64,000 nucleotides of DNA from Urbifossiella limnaea. Its GTDB lineage: Bacteria > Planctomycetota > Planctomycetia > Gemmatales > Gemmataceae. The stretch is from assembly GCF_007747215.1 (NCBI RefSeq), contig NZ_CP036273.1, forward strand, positions 4,944,322 to 5,008,321, read 5' to 3'. This document shows, one piece after another, positions 35,872-44,335 of this stretch. The translations under genes and the position numbers were made by a program. The notes beneath the pieces are model-generated. The model ran no database searches and had not been told where the DNA came from. It was given only the letters and a program-made list of their open reading frames with translations. Position 1 is the first letter of the stretch. Each line of letters begins with the position of its first letter.

Positions 35872-36294
35872 GTGGACCGCTGGGTGTGGTACGCCCTGGC
35901 GTCGATGGCGTTCGCCGGGGCCACGGCCGTGGTCGCCAAAATCGGCCTCGCCACGGTGTCGGCCGACCTGGGCTCGGCCGTCCGCACCGCCTTCGTGTTC
36001 CTGTTCATGCTCGCGTTCGCTGCCGTGGTCGTGCCGAACGACGAGTACGCGAAGCTCGGCCGCCGCGACGTCCTGTTCCTCGCCCTGTCCGCGGCCCTGA
36101 CCGCCGCGTCGTGGGTGTGTTACTACCGCGCCGTCCAGCAAGGCCCGGTCGCCGGCGTGACACTGATCGACAAGGGAAGTCTGGTCGTCGCGGTGCTCCT
36201 GGCGTGGCTGCTGCTCGGCGAGGAGCCGACGCCGCAGCTGCTGGTCGGGTGCGGATTGGTGGTCGCCGGGTTGGTCGTTGCATCTCGCAGTTGA
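35872..36294 (+). CDS. half-size EamA/DMT-type transporter
   Basis: 140 residues from a GTG start at 35872, 15 nt after mrp. It is one EamA unit rather than the usual two, with four to five membrane helices (VWYALASMAFAGATAVVAKI, FVFLFMLAFAAVVV, DVLFLALSAALTAASWVCYY, SLVVAVLLAWLLLG, LLVGCGLVVAGLVVAS). Signature: AASWVCYYRAVQQGPVAGVT and LIDKGSLVVAVLLAWLLLGE. Single-unit members act as dimers. Substrate unknown. Probably co-transcribed with mrp. Confidence 0.85.
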   Translation: MDRWVWYALASMAFAGATAVVAKIGLATVSADLGSAVRTAFVFLFMLAFAAVVVPNDEYAKLGRRDVLFLALSAALTAASWVCYYRAVQQGPVAGVTLIDKGSLVVAVLLAWLLLGEEPTPQLLVGCGLVVAGLVVASRS

Positions 36295-36306
36295 TGAGGT
36301 GTACTC

Positions 36307-37695
36307 ATGCCCCGCTATGACGAGGATGACGAGGACGCCGACCGCCCGCGCCGCCGGCGGAGGCGCGACGACGACGACCACGACCCGTTCCGCCCCCGGA
36401 AGAAGCGCGGCGGCGGCCCGCCGATCGGCCTCATCGTCGGCGGCGGCGTCGCGGGCGTGCTTCTCCTGGTCGGCGGGATCGTGCTCGCGCTGACGATGAG
36501 GAAGGCCGGCCCGCTGGAGGCGAAGGGCGGCCCGGCACCCGCACCCGCCCCGGCTCCGGAAGTCCGTCCGGTCCCATTCCCCGTTCCCGGGCCGGCCGCT
36601 GGCGTGGAGGCAAAGAAGCCGCTGTTCGGCGTCTCACTGCCGGCCGGCACCGAAGGCGTGCGGCAGATCGCCTTCGGCGGCGGGCCGGACGGGTACGTCG
36701 GCCTCGTCGGCTCCGCCGGCCTCACCGCCGACCAGAATCTGACGGTCGCCAGGGCGAAGACCGGCGAGCTGGTCGGGCGGGTGCTCCTGCCGAACGGCGA
36801 GTCGGTGAACGGGGTCGCCATCTCGACCTCCGCCCGGTACGCCGCCGTGCACGTCTCCGCACCGTTCGACGGCGACGTGGTCGTGCTCCATGAGCTGGCG
36901 TCGAAGCAGTCGTACCGGTTCACGCCGTACTCGAAGAAGGGGGCGATCACCAACCCCGGGCTGGTGTTCGTCGGGTTCGTCGGCCCCGACCGGCTCCTCA
37001 CGGCGCACGAGACGAGCGGGTTCGACGTGTGGCAACTGCCGAAGATGACGCGGGTGTGCGGCCAGCCGGGCCGGCCGCCGAGTTCGATGCCGATGGTCGA
37101 GCGCGAAGGGTTCAGCATGCGCGCGAAGAACGCCGCCCTGTCCGCGGACGGCAAGACGCTCGCGCTCTTCGACGGCACCGGGTTCGCGTTCCACGACACC
37201 ACGACGGCCGCGCGGACGGCCAGGACCGAGGCGTTCGTGCAAGGCCTGACGGCCGGGTTCCGCGGGGCCGCGTTCGCGCCGGACGGCAAGCGGTTCGCCG
37301 CGATCACCACCACGTACTCGCCGCAGCCGCTGACCGCGCTCGCGGTGTGGGACGTGGCGAAGGGGGCGCGACTGAGTACCGCCCCGCTCCGGCCCGGCGC
37401 GGGCGGCACAGCGATGGCCTTCTGGGGGCCGGATCACGTCCTGCTGTCGCAGGGCGGGCTCGGCTCGGCCGAGGTCATGGCTGTGGCGACCGGCGAGATC
37501 GTGGTGAAGGTCGAAACGAAGGTTACGGGGTCGAGCCGGCTCGTCTCACCGGACACGCCCGGCGGCGCCCTGTGGTACGCCTTCGATCGGAGCTTCGGGG
37601 GCCGTGAGCCGTCGGCGTTGGGTTCGGTCCCGGCGCCGGCCGCGATGCCGGGGCGGACGCTGGAACTCACGCCTGATGGGCCGCAGTGGCGGTGA
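36307..37695 (+). CDS. membrane-anchored WD40-like propeller protein
   Basis: 462 residues. A highly charged cytoplasmic start (DEDDEDADRPRRRRRRDDDD) precedes a transmembrane helix at about residues 40-62 (IGLIVGGGVAGVLLLVGGIV), a Pro-rich linker, then a seven-bladed propeller-like region (LPNGESVNGVAISTSARYAA, LSADGKTLALFDGTGFAF, FAPDGKRFAAITTTY). No enzyme motif. The architecture of charged tail, helix, Pro-rich linker and propeller recurs in planctomycetes. It ends 3 bp before the convergent sulfatase gene. Confidence 0.75.
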   Translation: MPRYDEDDEDADRPRRRRRRDDDDHDPFRPRKKRGGGPPIGLIVGGGVAGVLLLVGGIVLALTMRKAGPLEAKGGPAPAPAPAPEVRPVPFPVPGPAAGVEAKKPLFGVSLPAGTEGVRQIAFGGGPDGYVGLVGSAGLTADQNLTVARAKTGELVGRVLLPNGESVNGVAISTSARYAAVHVSAPFDGDVVVLHELASKQSYRFTPYSKKGAITNPGLVFVGFVGPDRLLTAHETSGFDVWQLPKMTRVCGQPGRPPSSMPMVEREGFSMRAKNAALSADGKTLALFDGTGFAFHDTTTAARTARTEAFVQGLTAGFRGAAFAPDGKRFAAITTTYSPQPLTALAVWDVAKGARLSTAPLRPGAGGTAMAFWGPDHVLLSQGGLGSAEVMAVATGEIVVKVETKVTGSSRLVSPDTPGGALWYAFDRSFGGREPSALGSVPAPAAMPGRTLELTPDGPQWR

Positions 37696-37698
37696 CCG

Positions 37699-39174
37699 TC
37701 ACGGCTTCAAGTCGCCACACGGCCGCACGCCCGTGCCTTTGCGGCGGGTGAGCGCGTCGCCCAGTTCCGCCCGCGCCCGCTCGGCGTGGGCCAGCAGCTC
37801 GCGCACCACGTCCGGGTGCGCCGCGGCGACATCGCGAGTTTCGCCCGCGTCGGCGTGCAGGTCGTACAGCGCTTGCCCGGTCCGCTCCACCCGGTAGCCA
37901 TGACGGCTGGCGATGCCGCGGAGGCCGCTCACGCTCATCGCCTCCGGCTTCGCGCGGCCCCAGTTCGCCGGCTTGCCGCCCTCGCCCGGCGGGCCGTTCA
38001 CGGTCAGGTAGTCGTGGGGCAGGTGGAGCTTCCACCGCCCCGCCCGCACCGCGTGGAGCTCGTCTCCGGCGTAGAAGAAGTAGGCGGCGTGCGGCGAACG
38101 GGCGTTCGGCTCGCCGAGCAGGATCGGGCCGACGTCCTTGCCGTCGATCGGAAGCGCCGGCGACTTCGCCCCGGCCAGTCGGACGAGCGTCGGGAGCAGG
38201 TCGATTGTCATGACGGGCTCGTCGCACACCCGCCCCGCCGGGACGCGGCCGGGCCAGTACGCGATCCCCGGCACCCGCACCCCGCCCTCCCAGGTCGTGA
38301 GTTTCCCCTCGCGCAGCGGCCCGGCGCTGCCGGCGTGGCTGCCGTAGGACAGGAACGGACCGTTGTCCGAAATGAACAGCACCAGCGTGTTCGCCTCCAG
38401 GCCGTGGCGGCGGACGGCGGCCAGCACTTCGCCCACGCCCGAATCCAATTCCTCGACCACGTCGCCATAGACGCCGGCGGCCGAGCGGTGCCGCCACTCC
38501 GGCGACGCGAAGATGGGCACGTGCGGCATCACGTGCGGCAGGTACAGAATGAACGGCCGGTGGGCGTTCGCCCCGATGAACTCGACGGCCAGGTCGGTGA
38601 ACCGGCGCGTGAACCGGCCCTGGTCGGGGTTCGTTTCGATCACCCGCTCGCCGCGGAGGAACGGCAGCGGCGGCAGGCCCGGCATCGTCGGGTGGAGCGG
38701 GCCGTTGTCGTTCGAGTACGGCAGGCCGGCGAAGTCGTCGAAGCCGCGGCGGGTGGGAAGGAACGGCGGTCGGTCCCCGAGGTGCCACTTGCCGTAGATC
38801 GCAGTCGCATACCCAGCCTCCCGCAAGAGTTCGGGCAGAAGCCGTTCCGCGGGGTGGAGGCCGACCGTGCTCTGGTGGTTGAGCGCCCCGAACAGCGACA
38901 CGCGGTTGGCGTAGCAGCCGGTCAACAGCGACGCCCGCGAGGCCGTGCAGACCGGCTGCGAGACGTAAAAGCTGGAGAAGCGAGTGCCCTTCGCCGCGAG
39001 CTGATCGAGGTGCGGGGTGCGGAGCTTCTTCGCGCCATAGCACCCGAGGTCGCCGTAGCCCAGGTCGTCGGCCACAATGAGGACGACGTTGGGGGGCCGA
39101 ATCTCGGACGCAACTGTCGTTCCAGGAAGGACTATCGCCGCAACCAGAGCCCAGGCTCGGGGAGTGATCCGCAC
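37699..39174 (-). CDS. secreted sulfatase (type I, formylglycine-dependent)
   Basis: 491 residues from GTG at 39174; another in-frame GTG at 39210 is possible. Signal sequence RITPRAWALVAAIVLPGTTVA. The sulfatase signature PVCTASRASLLTG holds the Cys (C-x-A-S-R) converted to formylglycine. Metal-ligand block NVVLIVADDLGYGDLGCYG and GKWHLGD are typical. It probably releases sulfate from sulfated polysaccharides or similar esters in the periplasm or outside. A maturation enzyme is not in the window. The C-terminal region has the usual YDLHADAGETRDVA motif. Confidence 0.92.
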   Translation of the reverse strand: MRITPRAWALVAAIVLPGTTVASEIRPPNVVLIVADDLGYGDLGCYGAKKLRTPHLDQLAAKGTRFSSFYVSQPVCTASRASLLTGCYANRVSLFGALNHQSTVGLHPAERLLPELLREAGYATAIYGKWHLGDRPPFLPTRRGFDDFAGLPYSNDNGPLHPTMPGLPPLPFLRGERVIETNPDQGRFTRRFTDLAVEFIGANAHRPFILYLPHVMPHVPIFASPEWRHRSAAGVYGDVVEELDSGVGEVLAAVRRHGLEANTLVLFISDNGPFLSYGSHAGSAGPLREGKLTTWEGGVRVPGIAYWPGRVPAGRVCDEPVMTIDLLPTLVRLAGAKSPALPIDGKDVGPILLGEPNARSPHAAYFFYAGDELHAVRAGRWKLHLPHDYLTVNGPPGEGGKPANWGRAKPEAMSVSGLRGIASRHGYRVERTGQALYDLHADAGETRDVAAAHPDVVRELLAHAERARAELGDALTRRKGTGVRPCGDLKP

Positions 39175-39617
39175 GGTGGGATTCCTCGCGTGGTGGGCCG
39201 AGTGTCCCACGAGTTTCGGAGGCTGTCAACCGGCCGTGCCGCGGCTGCGAAATCGGGGTGGGCGCCAATCTGCCCGCTGAACCGCCTCGGCTCATGGTAG
39301 ACCGTCGCGCCGCGCTACGGGTACGTCCCGTTCCGGACCCGCAAGACTCACCCGACCGTCTCGCCCAGCCCCACGCGCCCGTCCCTGCCCGGACCGAACC
39401 GTCCCGGCTGCGACAACCCGGCCCGCAGTGCCGACCCGACGAACCGGGATAACCCAACCCGTCGCCCCACCCGGCGCGGGGGCGGGGCGGTTTGTAAAGT
39501 CTTGCCCGGCGTTCGGTTGTTCGCCGCCGACCCGGCGGTTATCCGTGCGCGGCCACCCCGCGCGCCCTGGTCCGCACACGCGCCGTACCTCCTCGTTGAA
39601 CCCGCGGGAGCAGGAAC
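39175..39617. other. 443-bp intergenic region, no gene seen
   Basis: Lies between the divergent starts of the sulfatase and a decayed surface-protein gene. Both strands carry only shadow frames without recognisable protein. It should hold the sulfatase promoter, but I see no convincing -35/-10 pair. Confidence 0.4.
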
Positions 39618-40649
39618 ATGTCGAAGAACGCCCGGTCCCCCTGGCTGTCCCGCAAGCCGCAGGCCGAACTCCCGGCCCGGGGCTGAACTTTACGCCGCTC
39701 GAAGACCGGCTGGCGCCGGCCACTTTCACCTGGGACGGCGGCGGGGCCAACTCCCTGTGGAACACCGCGGCGAACTGGGTTGGCGACTCGGGCCCGGCTC
39801 AGGTCGCGCCCGGCACCCTGCTCGACCTGGTGTTCCCGGCCACCCGACGCCGGACAACAGCTACTTCCGCAGCGACTACAGCCTGACGATCCAGGACCCG
39901 GCGACGACCGGCACCATCGGCATCGTCGGCGGCCGCGGCACCGACTTCGTCAAGCTCGGGGCCGGGCACCTGATCCTGCCGCAGGCCAACCCCTACTTCG
40001 GCCGCACCCTCATCGAGCAGGGGTGGGTGACGGTTCAGAACAACCGGTCGCTCGGCGACGTGGTCCCGGCCACGGCCCTCGGCAAGACGGCCCAGCAGCC
40101 GACGATCGTGTCGGCCGGGGCGTCGCTCCACCTCGCTCTCACCGCCCCGGGCGTGGTTCTGACTCTCGCGGAAGAGCACATCGTCCTGGAGGGGCTTGGC
40201 CTCGGCTCGCTCCCGGGTCAGGAACAGCACCCGTACAGCTTCATCAATCAGAAGGGCGCGCTGATCAACCTGGGCGGCGACAACATCATCACCGGCGACG
40301 TCGGGCTCATCAGCACCGGGATCGGCACGGCGACCTGCTCGCGGGGGCCGGCCCGGGCGGCGGCCCGCGGGTGAAGATTTACGACGCCGGCAGCCTGCTG
40401 GCGGTCGGCGGGAACGCGGCGACCGTGTTCGCCGACTTCTTCGCCGGCAACGTCGACAACCGCGGCGGGGTGAAGGTGGCGGCCAAGAACCTGGACGGCG
40501 ACAAGTTCATCGACGTGATGACCGGCGGCGGCAAGGGCGACTGGGCCGTGGCGACCGCCTACCGCGGCTCGGCCCTCATCGGCAACACCGCCGCGGCGAT
40601 GTACGAGTTCCTGCTCGACGACACCCTGAACGGCGTGTTCGTCGGCTAA
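39618..40649 (+). pseudogene. decayed FG-GAP/autotransporter-repeat surface protein, multiple frameshifts
   Basis: The start ATG at 39618 (MSKNARSPWLSRKPQAELPA) meets a stop at 39684. The next frame continues with NFTPLEDRLAPATFTWDGGG, the LExRxxPA motif, until about 39845. A third frame then carries a passenger-repeat-like segment (VKLGAGHLILPQANPYFGRT) until 40374, and a fourth section returns to FG-GAP sequence (LLAGAGPGGGPRVKIYDAGS, AAKNLDGDKFIDVMTGGG) to a stop at 40649. Three frame changes are needed, and the junction near 40330 looks like an internal deletion joining half an FG-GAP unit. Sequencing error is unlikely to explain all. Intact relatives are at 6558-9602. Confidence 0.75.
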
Positions 40650-40663
40650 CCCGACGTGGCTGT

Positions 40664-40685
40664 CCCGGGGGCGGTTGCCCCCGGG
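40664..40685 (+). terminator. 9-bp GC hairpin after the decayed surface gene
   Basis: CCCGGGGGC at 40664-40672 and GCCCCCGGG at 40677-40685 pair perfectly around a 4-nt loop, 14 nt after the terminal stop at 40649. A second hairpin with a T-tract follows. Confidence 0.45.
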
Positions 40686-40699
40686 TGTCGCTCCCGACT

Positions 40700-40721
40700 G
40701 CGGCCCCGGCCGCGGTTTTTT
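40700..40721 (+). terminator. rho-independent terminator (GC stem plus T6)
   Basis: GCGGC (40700-40704), loop CCCG, GCCGC (40709-40713), then GG and six T residues (40716-40721). A clear intrinsic terminator after the decayed surface gene, which implies that the gene was once expressed. Confidence 0.6.
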
Positions 40722-40794
40722 CGTATTTCGGCGCCGGGTTTGTCTGGTTTTAACGCCGGGTCTCGTACTCAGGGGTAGGGAAGCGAGGAGTCCG

Positions 40795-41140
40795 ATGCCC
40801 CACGCCGACGTACCGCCGGGTTCCGGCCCCGACGCCGACGACCGGCTCGTCGAGGACATGCTCTCGTTCCTCAACGGGGGCTCCGTGCCCGACACGCCGG
40901 ATGGTCACCCGGTATCACCCGGACGTGGCGACGCCGTACGGCGACCGCCGGCCCCGACGCGCGGACGCCCTCCCCCGCCGGCCGCGACACCACGCCGGAC
41001 CGGGTGATCGGGCCGTACCGCGTGGTCCGCCGGGTGAACGGCGGCGGCATGGGCGAGGTGTTCCACGCCCGCCACCGCGAGCTGCCAGTGGAGGTGGCGC
41101 TGAAGACGATCCGCACCGGGCACGACCACCGGCCGTGGGT
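40795..41140 (+). pseudogene. remnant of a Ser/Thr protein kinase (N-terminal part only)
   Basis: ATG at 40795 opens a frame (MPHADVPPGSGPDADDRLVE) resembling the acidic N-terminus of planctomycete kinases, ending at 41007. The kinase N-lobe is in another frame: GPYRVVRRVNGGGMGEVFHA, then VEVALKTIR, which gives the Gly-rich loop GxGxxG-like NGGGMGEV and the VALK lysine. After about 41135 the match stops; there is no HRD or DFG motif. A frameshift plus loss of most of the kinase makes it non-functional. Confidence 0.7.
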
Positions 41141-41487
41141 CGCAGCGGACCGCTCGACCCGTGATCACCCGAGCGCAGGAGTCGCTCCGATGTGGCGCGT
41201 CCGTTCCCCCGAGACGGGGCGACCATCCGCCTCTTCGGTAACAAGTTCGTCGCTTCGGGTACGGCCCCGTAGGGGCTGGACGACACCGCGGTCTTCGTCA
41301 AGCTCCTCCGCACGTCGGCCGGGCCGGCGTGGGAGCGCCACGGCACGTCACGATCACCGTCTCGTAACCACGCGCCTCGCGGACGGCGACGCCGACGTTC
41401 CCGACCGCGGGTTTGTCCTTGCCCTCCCCCGACTGCGGGGGTAGGCTCGGGTATCCCGTCTGGCTCGCCGTCCGCCGAGGTCGATCC
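41141..41487. other. 347-bp non-coding stretch after the kinase remnant
   Basis: No frame shows a recognisable protein and no repeat or hairpin stands out. It is probably decayed coding sequence belonging to the same degraded block, plus the upstream region of the gene starting at 41488. Confidence 0.4.
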
Positions 41488-43299
41488 ATGCCTCTCCCCC
41501 GGGTGCCCGCGGTCCGCGCCGCCGCGGTCGTAGCCCTCCTCGCCGCCACGAGCCTCGGCGGCGCACAAGAACCGCCCCCGGCCGGACAGCCGCCCGGCGA
41601 GGTGCAACCGCCCGCCAAAAAAGCACCACCCGCCCAGGCGGGCCGGCCGCTCACCCAGGCCGTCATCGACGAGGCCGTCGACCGCGGCGTGAGCTTCCTA
41701 CGCCAGACGCAGACGCCCGCCGGCTCGTGGGGCAAGGGGACGAACGTCGGCCCCGGCGGGGGTTGGGCCGTCGGCTACACCGCCCTGTGCGGCATCGCCC
41801 TGATCGAGGCCGGCATCCCGCCGAACGACCCCGGCATCCAGAAGGCCGCGAACGTCGTCCGCGCCGCGCAGCCGAAGATCGACCACACGTACGAGGCGGC
41901 GCTCGCCATCATCTTCCTCGACCGCGTCGGCGAGAAGAAGGACAAGCCGCTGATCCAGGGGCTGGCCCTCCGCCTCATCGCCGGCCAGAGCGGCACCGGC
42001 GGCTGGGGCTACAAGGTGCCGATCGTCCCGCAGTCGGACGCGAACCTGATGTTCGGCGCCCTGAAGCAGTTGAACCCGCCGCAGACCGGCAGCACGCCGA
42101 GCCTCCGCGACCGCCCCGGCTCGCTGGGCCTGTGCATCAAGATGTCCGACGACGTCCGCCCGAAGCCGCCGGCGAAGCTGGCGACCGGCGCGGCCGCGGA
42201 CACCACCAAAACCCTCGCCAACCTCGCCGCCAAGCTCCGCGGCCTGCCGACGTTCATCGACCCCGCCCGGCTGCCGCTCGTCGAGCCGAAGGACAAGCGG
42301 AACGACCCAATCGTCGGCACCACGGACAACTCGAACACGCACTTCGCCACCATCGGCCTGTGGTGCGCCCGCCGTCACGAGGTGCCGACCGAGCGGACGT
42401 TCGCGCTGCTGAACCGCCGCTTCCAGACGAGCCAGTCCGCCGACGGCAGTTGGGGCTACGACTTCTCCGCGGAGGGGAAGTCGGGCGGCTCCCCGGCCCT
42501 CACCTGCGTCGCGCTGCTGGGCCTGGCGATCGGCCACGCTCTCGACCTGGACAAGAACGAGAACGTGCGGCCCGAACAAGACCCGCGCATCCTGAAGGCG
42601 TTCAAGATGCTCGGGGGCCGGGTCGGGGCGCCGACCGGGTTCGTCGGCGGCGACCGGCCGACGCCGAAGGCGGCCGGCGGGCTGTACTACCTGTGGGCGC
42701 TGGAGCGGATCGCGGTGCTGTACGACGTGGCGCAGCTGGACAACAAGGACTGGTACAAGTGGGGCGCCGAAATCCTCTGCACCCACCAGAAGCCGAACGG
42801 CAGCTGGGAGGACGGCGGCTACCCGGCCGACCACCCGGCGATCAACACGGCGCTGGCGGTGCTGTTCCTGAAGCGGGCCAACCTCACGCCCGACCTGTCG
42901 CGGCGGCTGCTGATCGACCCGTCGCGGCTGACGGCCACGGTGAACACGCCCGCGCCGGCCCCGCCGCCTCCCCCTCCCCCGCCGCCGGAGCCGACCCCCG
43001 AGCCGACGCCCGAGCCGAAGGTGGAGACGCCGGCCCCCGCGCCCGCGCCGAAGGCGGCGCCGGCCCCGCCGCCGGAGCCGGTATCGACGCCGGCGCCGAA
43101 GGCGTCGTCGAACCTGTGGCTGTGGCTGGCCCTCGGCGGCGGCGTGCTGCTGGCGCTGCTGGGACTGCTCGCGTTCCTGATGATGCGGAAGCAGCCGGAG
43201 GAAAGGCCGCGGAAGAAGGGGAAGAAGGCCGCCCGCCCCCGCGACGAGGATGACGACGACGAGGAAGAAGACGAGCGGCCGCGCCGGCGGCGTAAGTAA
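41488..43299 (+). CDS. prenyltransferase/squalene-oxidase-repeat protein with C-terminal membrane anchor
   Basis: 603 residues from ATG at 41488, signal peptide MPLPRVPAVRAAAVVALLAA. Repeats typical of the terpene-cyclase alpha/alpha toroid: AVDRGVSFLRQTQTPAGSWG, LRLIAGQSGTGGWGYKVP, FQTSQSADGSWGYDFS and CTHQKPNGSWEDGGYPAD (QxxDGSW-like). The DxDD or catalytic motifs of real cyclases are not seen, so this is probably a binding or structural toroid. A Pro-rich linker (PPPPPPPPEPTPEPTPEP), one transmembrane helix (LWLWLALGGGVLLALLGLLA) and a charged cytoplasmic tail follow. The protein likely faces the periplasm. Function unknown. Confidence 0.82.
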   Translation: MPLPRVPAVRAAAVVALLAATSLGGAQEPPPAGQPPGEVQPPAKKAPPAQAGRPLTQAVIDEAVDRGVSFLRQTQTPAGSWGKGTNVGPGGGWAVGYTALCGIALIEAGIPPNDPGIQKAANVVRAAQPKIDHTYEAALAIIFLDRVGEKKDKPLIQGLALRLIAGQSGTGGWGYKVPIVPQSDANLMFGALKQLNPPQTGSTPSLRDRPGSLGLCIKMSDDVRPKPPAKLATGAAADTTKTLANLAAKLRGLPTFIDPARLPLVEPKDKRNDPIVGTTDNSNTHFATIGLWCARRHEVPTERTFALLNRRFQTSQSADGSWGYDFSAEGKSGGSPALTCVALLGLAIGHALDLDKNENVRPEQDPRILKAFKMLGGRVGAPTGFVGGDRPTPKAAGGLYYLWALERIAVLYDVAQLDNKDWYKWGAEILCTHQKPNGSWEDGGYPADHPAINTALAVLFLKRANLTPDLSRRLLIDPSRLTATVNTPAPAPPPPPPPPPEPTPEPTPEPKVETPAPAPAPKAAPAPPPEPVSTPAPKASSNLWLWLALGGGVLLALLGLLAFLMMRKQPEERPRKKGKKAARPRDEDDDDEEEDERPRRRRK

Positions 43300-43308
43300 A
43301 CGAGTTCT

Positions 43309-43350
43309 GCCGCTTGCGGCGTAGCGCCGCGGCGCTACGCCGCAAGCGGC
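43309..43350. terminator. 20-bp perfect palindrome between convergent genes
   Basis: Arms 43309-43328 and 43331-43350 pair perfectly with a 2-nt loop. It shares GCCGCTTGCGGCGTAGCG with the palindrome at 29958-30003. It fills the gap between genes ending at 43299 and 43358, so it probably serves both as terminator. Confidence 0.6.
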
Positions 43351-43357
43351 GGCAGAT

Positions 43358-44296
43358 TCACACCCCCAGCATCTCCGCGATCCCCTTCAGCACCGCGCGG
43401 TCGCTGTCGGGCCGCGTCGGGCTCCGCGGGTGGGTGTTGTCGCAGCCGACCCAGCCGCCGAGCTTCAGGAACATCGCCGCCGAGTGCTTGTACGCCGGCA
43501 CCGGCGCCCGGAACGCGAAGAACCCCAGGTACTGCAACACGTCGTTGAGCCCGTGGAACCGCGGGTCGCCGTCCTTCCAGTAGCGGTCGCGGAGCGCGAA
43601 CAGGTCCGGCGCGAACGTGCTCAGGCCGAGCAGGTAGTCGCTGCCGTACATCACCATGTCGATGGCCAGGTCGTTCCCCGTCAGCACCAGGAAGTCGGGC
43701 CGCACCGCGTCGCGGAGTTGCAGGCGTTCCCACTCCTGCACGCGGTCGAGCGACGAGTGCTTGGCCCCGATCAGCTTCCGCACGCCGAGCAGGCCGCGGT
43801 AGGCGTCGAGCGAGTAAATCTTGCCGAACGGGGCGAACATGGTGCCGAGTTCAAACCCGATCAGCCCGTCGCAGTGCCGCCCGAGCGTCTCGTAGGCGGC
43901 GACCAGTTCCGGGTCGGGAAGCCTGGTGAGGCCGTAGCTCTGGAAGATGACCGGGGTGCCGCCGCGCTCCACGATGGGGGCCATCGCGCGGGCGTAGGCG
44001 TCGGCATCGAAGCGACTGCCCGGCGCGTCGCCGACGAACGCCCCGGCGACGAACCGGCCGCCGCCGAGGACGGTGCGGGTGCGGTCGAGGGCGTGGCACT
44101 TGGTGTCGTCGGTGATGAGGTTGCCGAACCCCGTGTCCATGTTGACGGCGGGGACGAGCCCGGCCGCGGCGGTGCGGGCGACGTGCGCGTCGAACGCCGG
44201 CCAATCGATGTCGCCGTCGTCGGTGAACGGGAGGAGGATGGCGGACATGCCGGTGACCGGCCGCCGCGGGCGGATCATGGCGATCGGGTCGAGCAT
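43358..44296 (-). CDS. dihydrodipicolinate synthase (DapA) family aldolase/lyase
   Basis: 312 residues. TIM-barrel class I aldolase family: GMSAILLPFTDDGDIDWPAF at the N-terminus, VPAVNMDTGFGN in place of the usual G(T/S)TGE, and KLIGAKHSSLD with the presumed Schiff-base lysine. The changed GTTGE-like motif argues against true lysine biosynthesis; related enzymes cleave or form 2-keto sugar acids and similar compounds. Cytoplasmic. Start ATG at 44296; a second ATG (MIRPRRPVTG) is 18 nt downstream. Confidence 0.82.
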   Translation of the reverse strand: MLDPIAMIRPRRPVTGMSAILLPFTDDGDIDWPAFDAHVARTAAAGLVPAVNMDTGFGNLITDDTKCHALDRTRTVLGGGRFVAGAFVGDAPGSRFDADAYARAMAPIVERGGTPVIFQSYGLTRLPDPELVAAYETLGRHCDGLIGFELGTMFAPFGKIYSLDAYRGLLGVRKLIGAKHSSLDRVQEWERLQLRDAVRPDFLVLTGNDLAIDMVMYGSDYLLGLSTFAPDLFALRDRYWKDGDPRFHGLNDVLQYLGFFAFRAPVPAYKHSAAMFLKLGGWVGCDNTHPRSPTRPDSDRAVLKGIAEMLGV

Positions 44297-44335
44297 CGGA
44301 CGGCCCCGCGCGAGGAACGCGGGACATGATACGGA

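Noticed and set aside
41141-41487. Possible small gene 41004-41444
   Set aside because: Only the first part matches a kinase N-lobe; the rest is Ser/Arg-rich frame noise, so it is treated as kinase remnant plus non-coding DNA.
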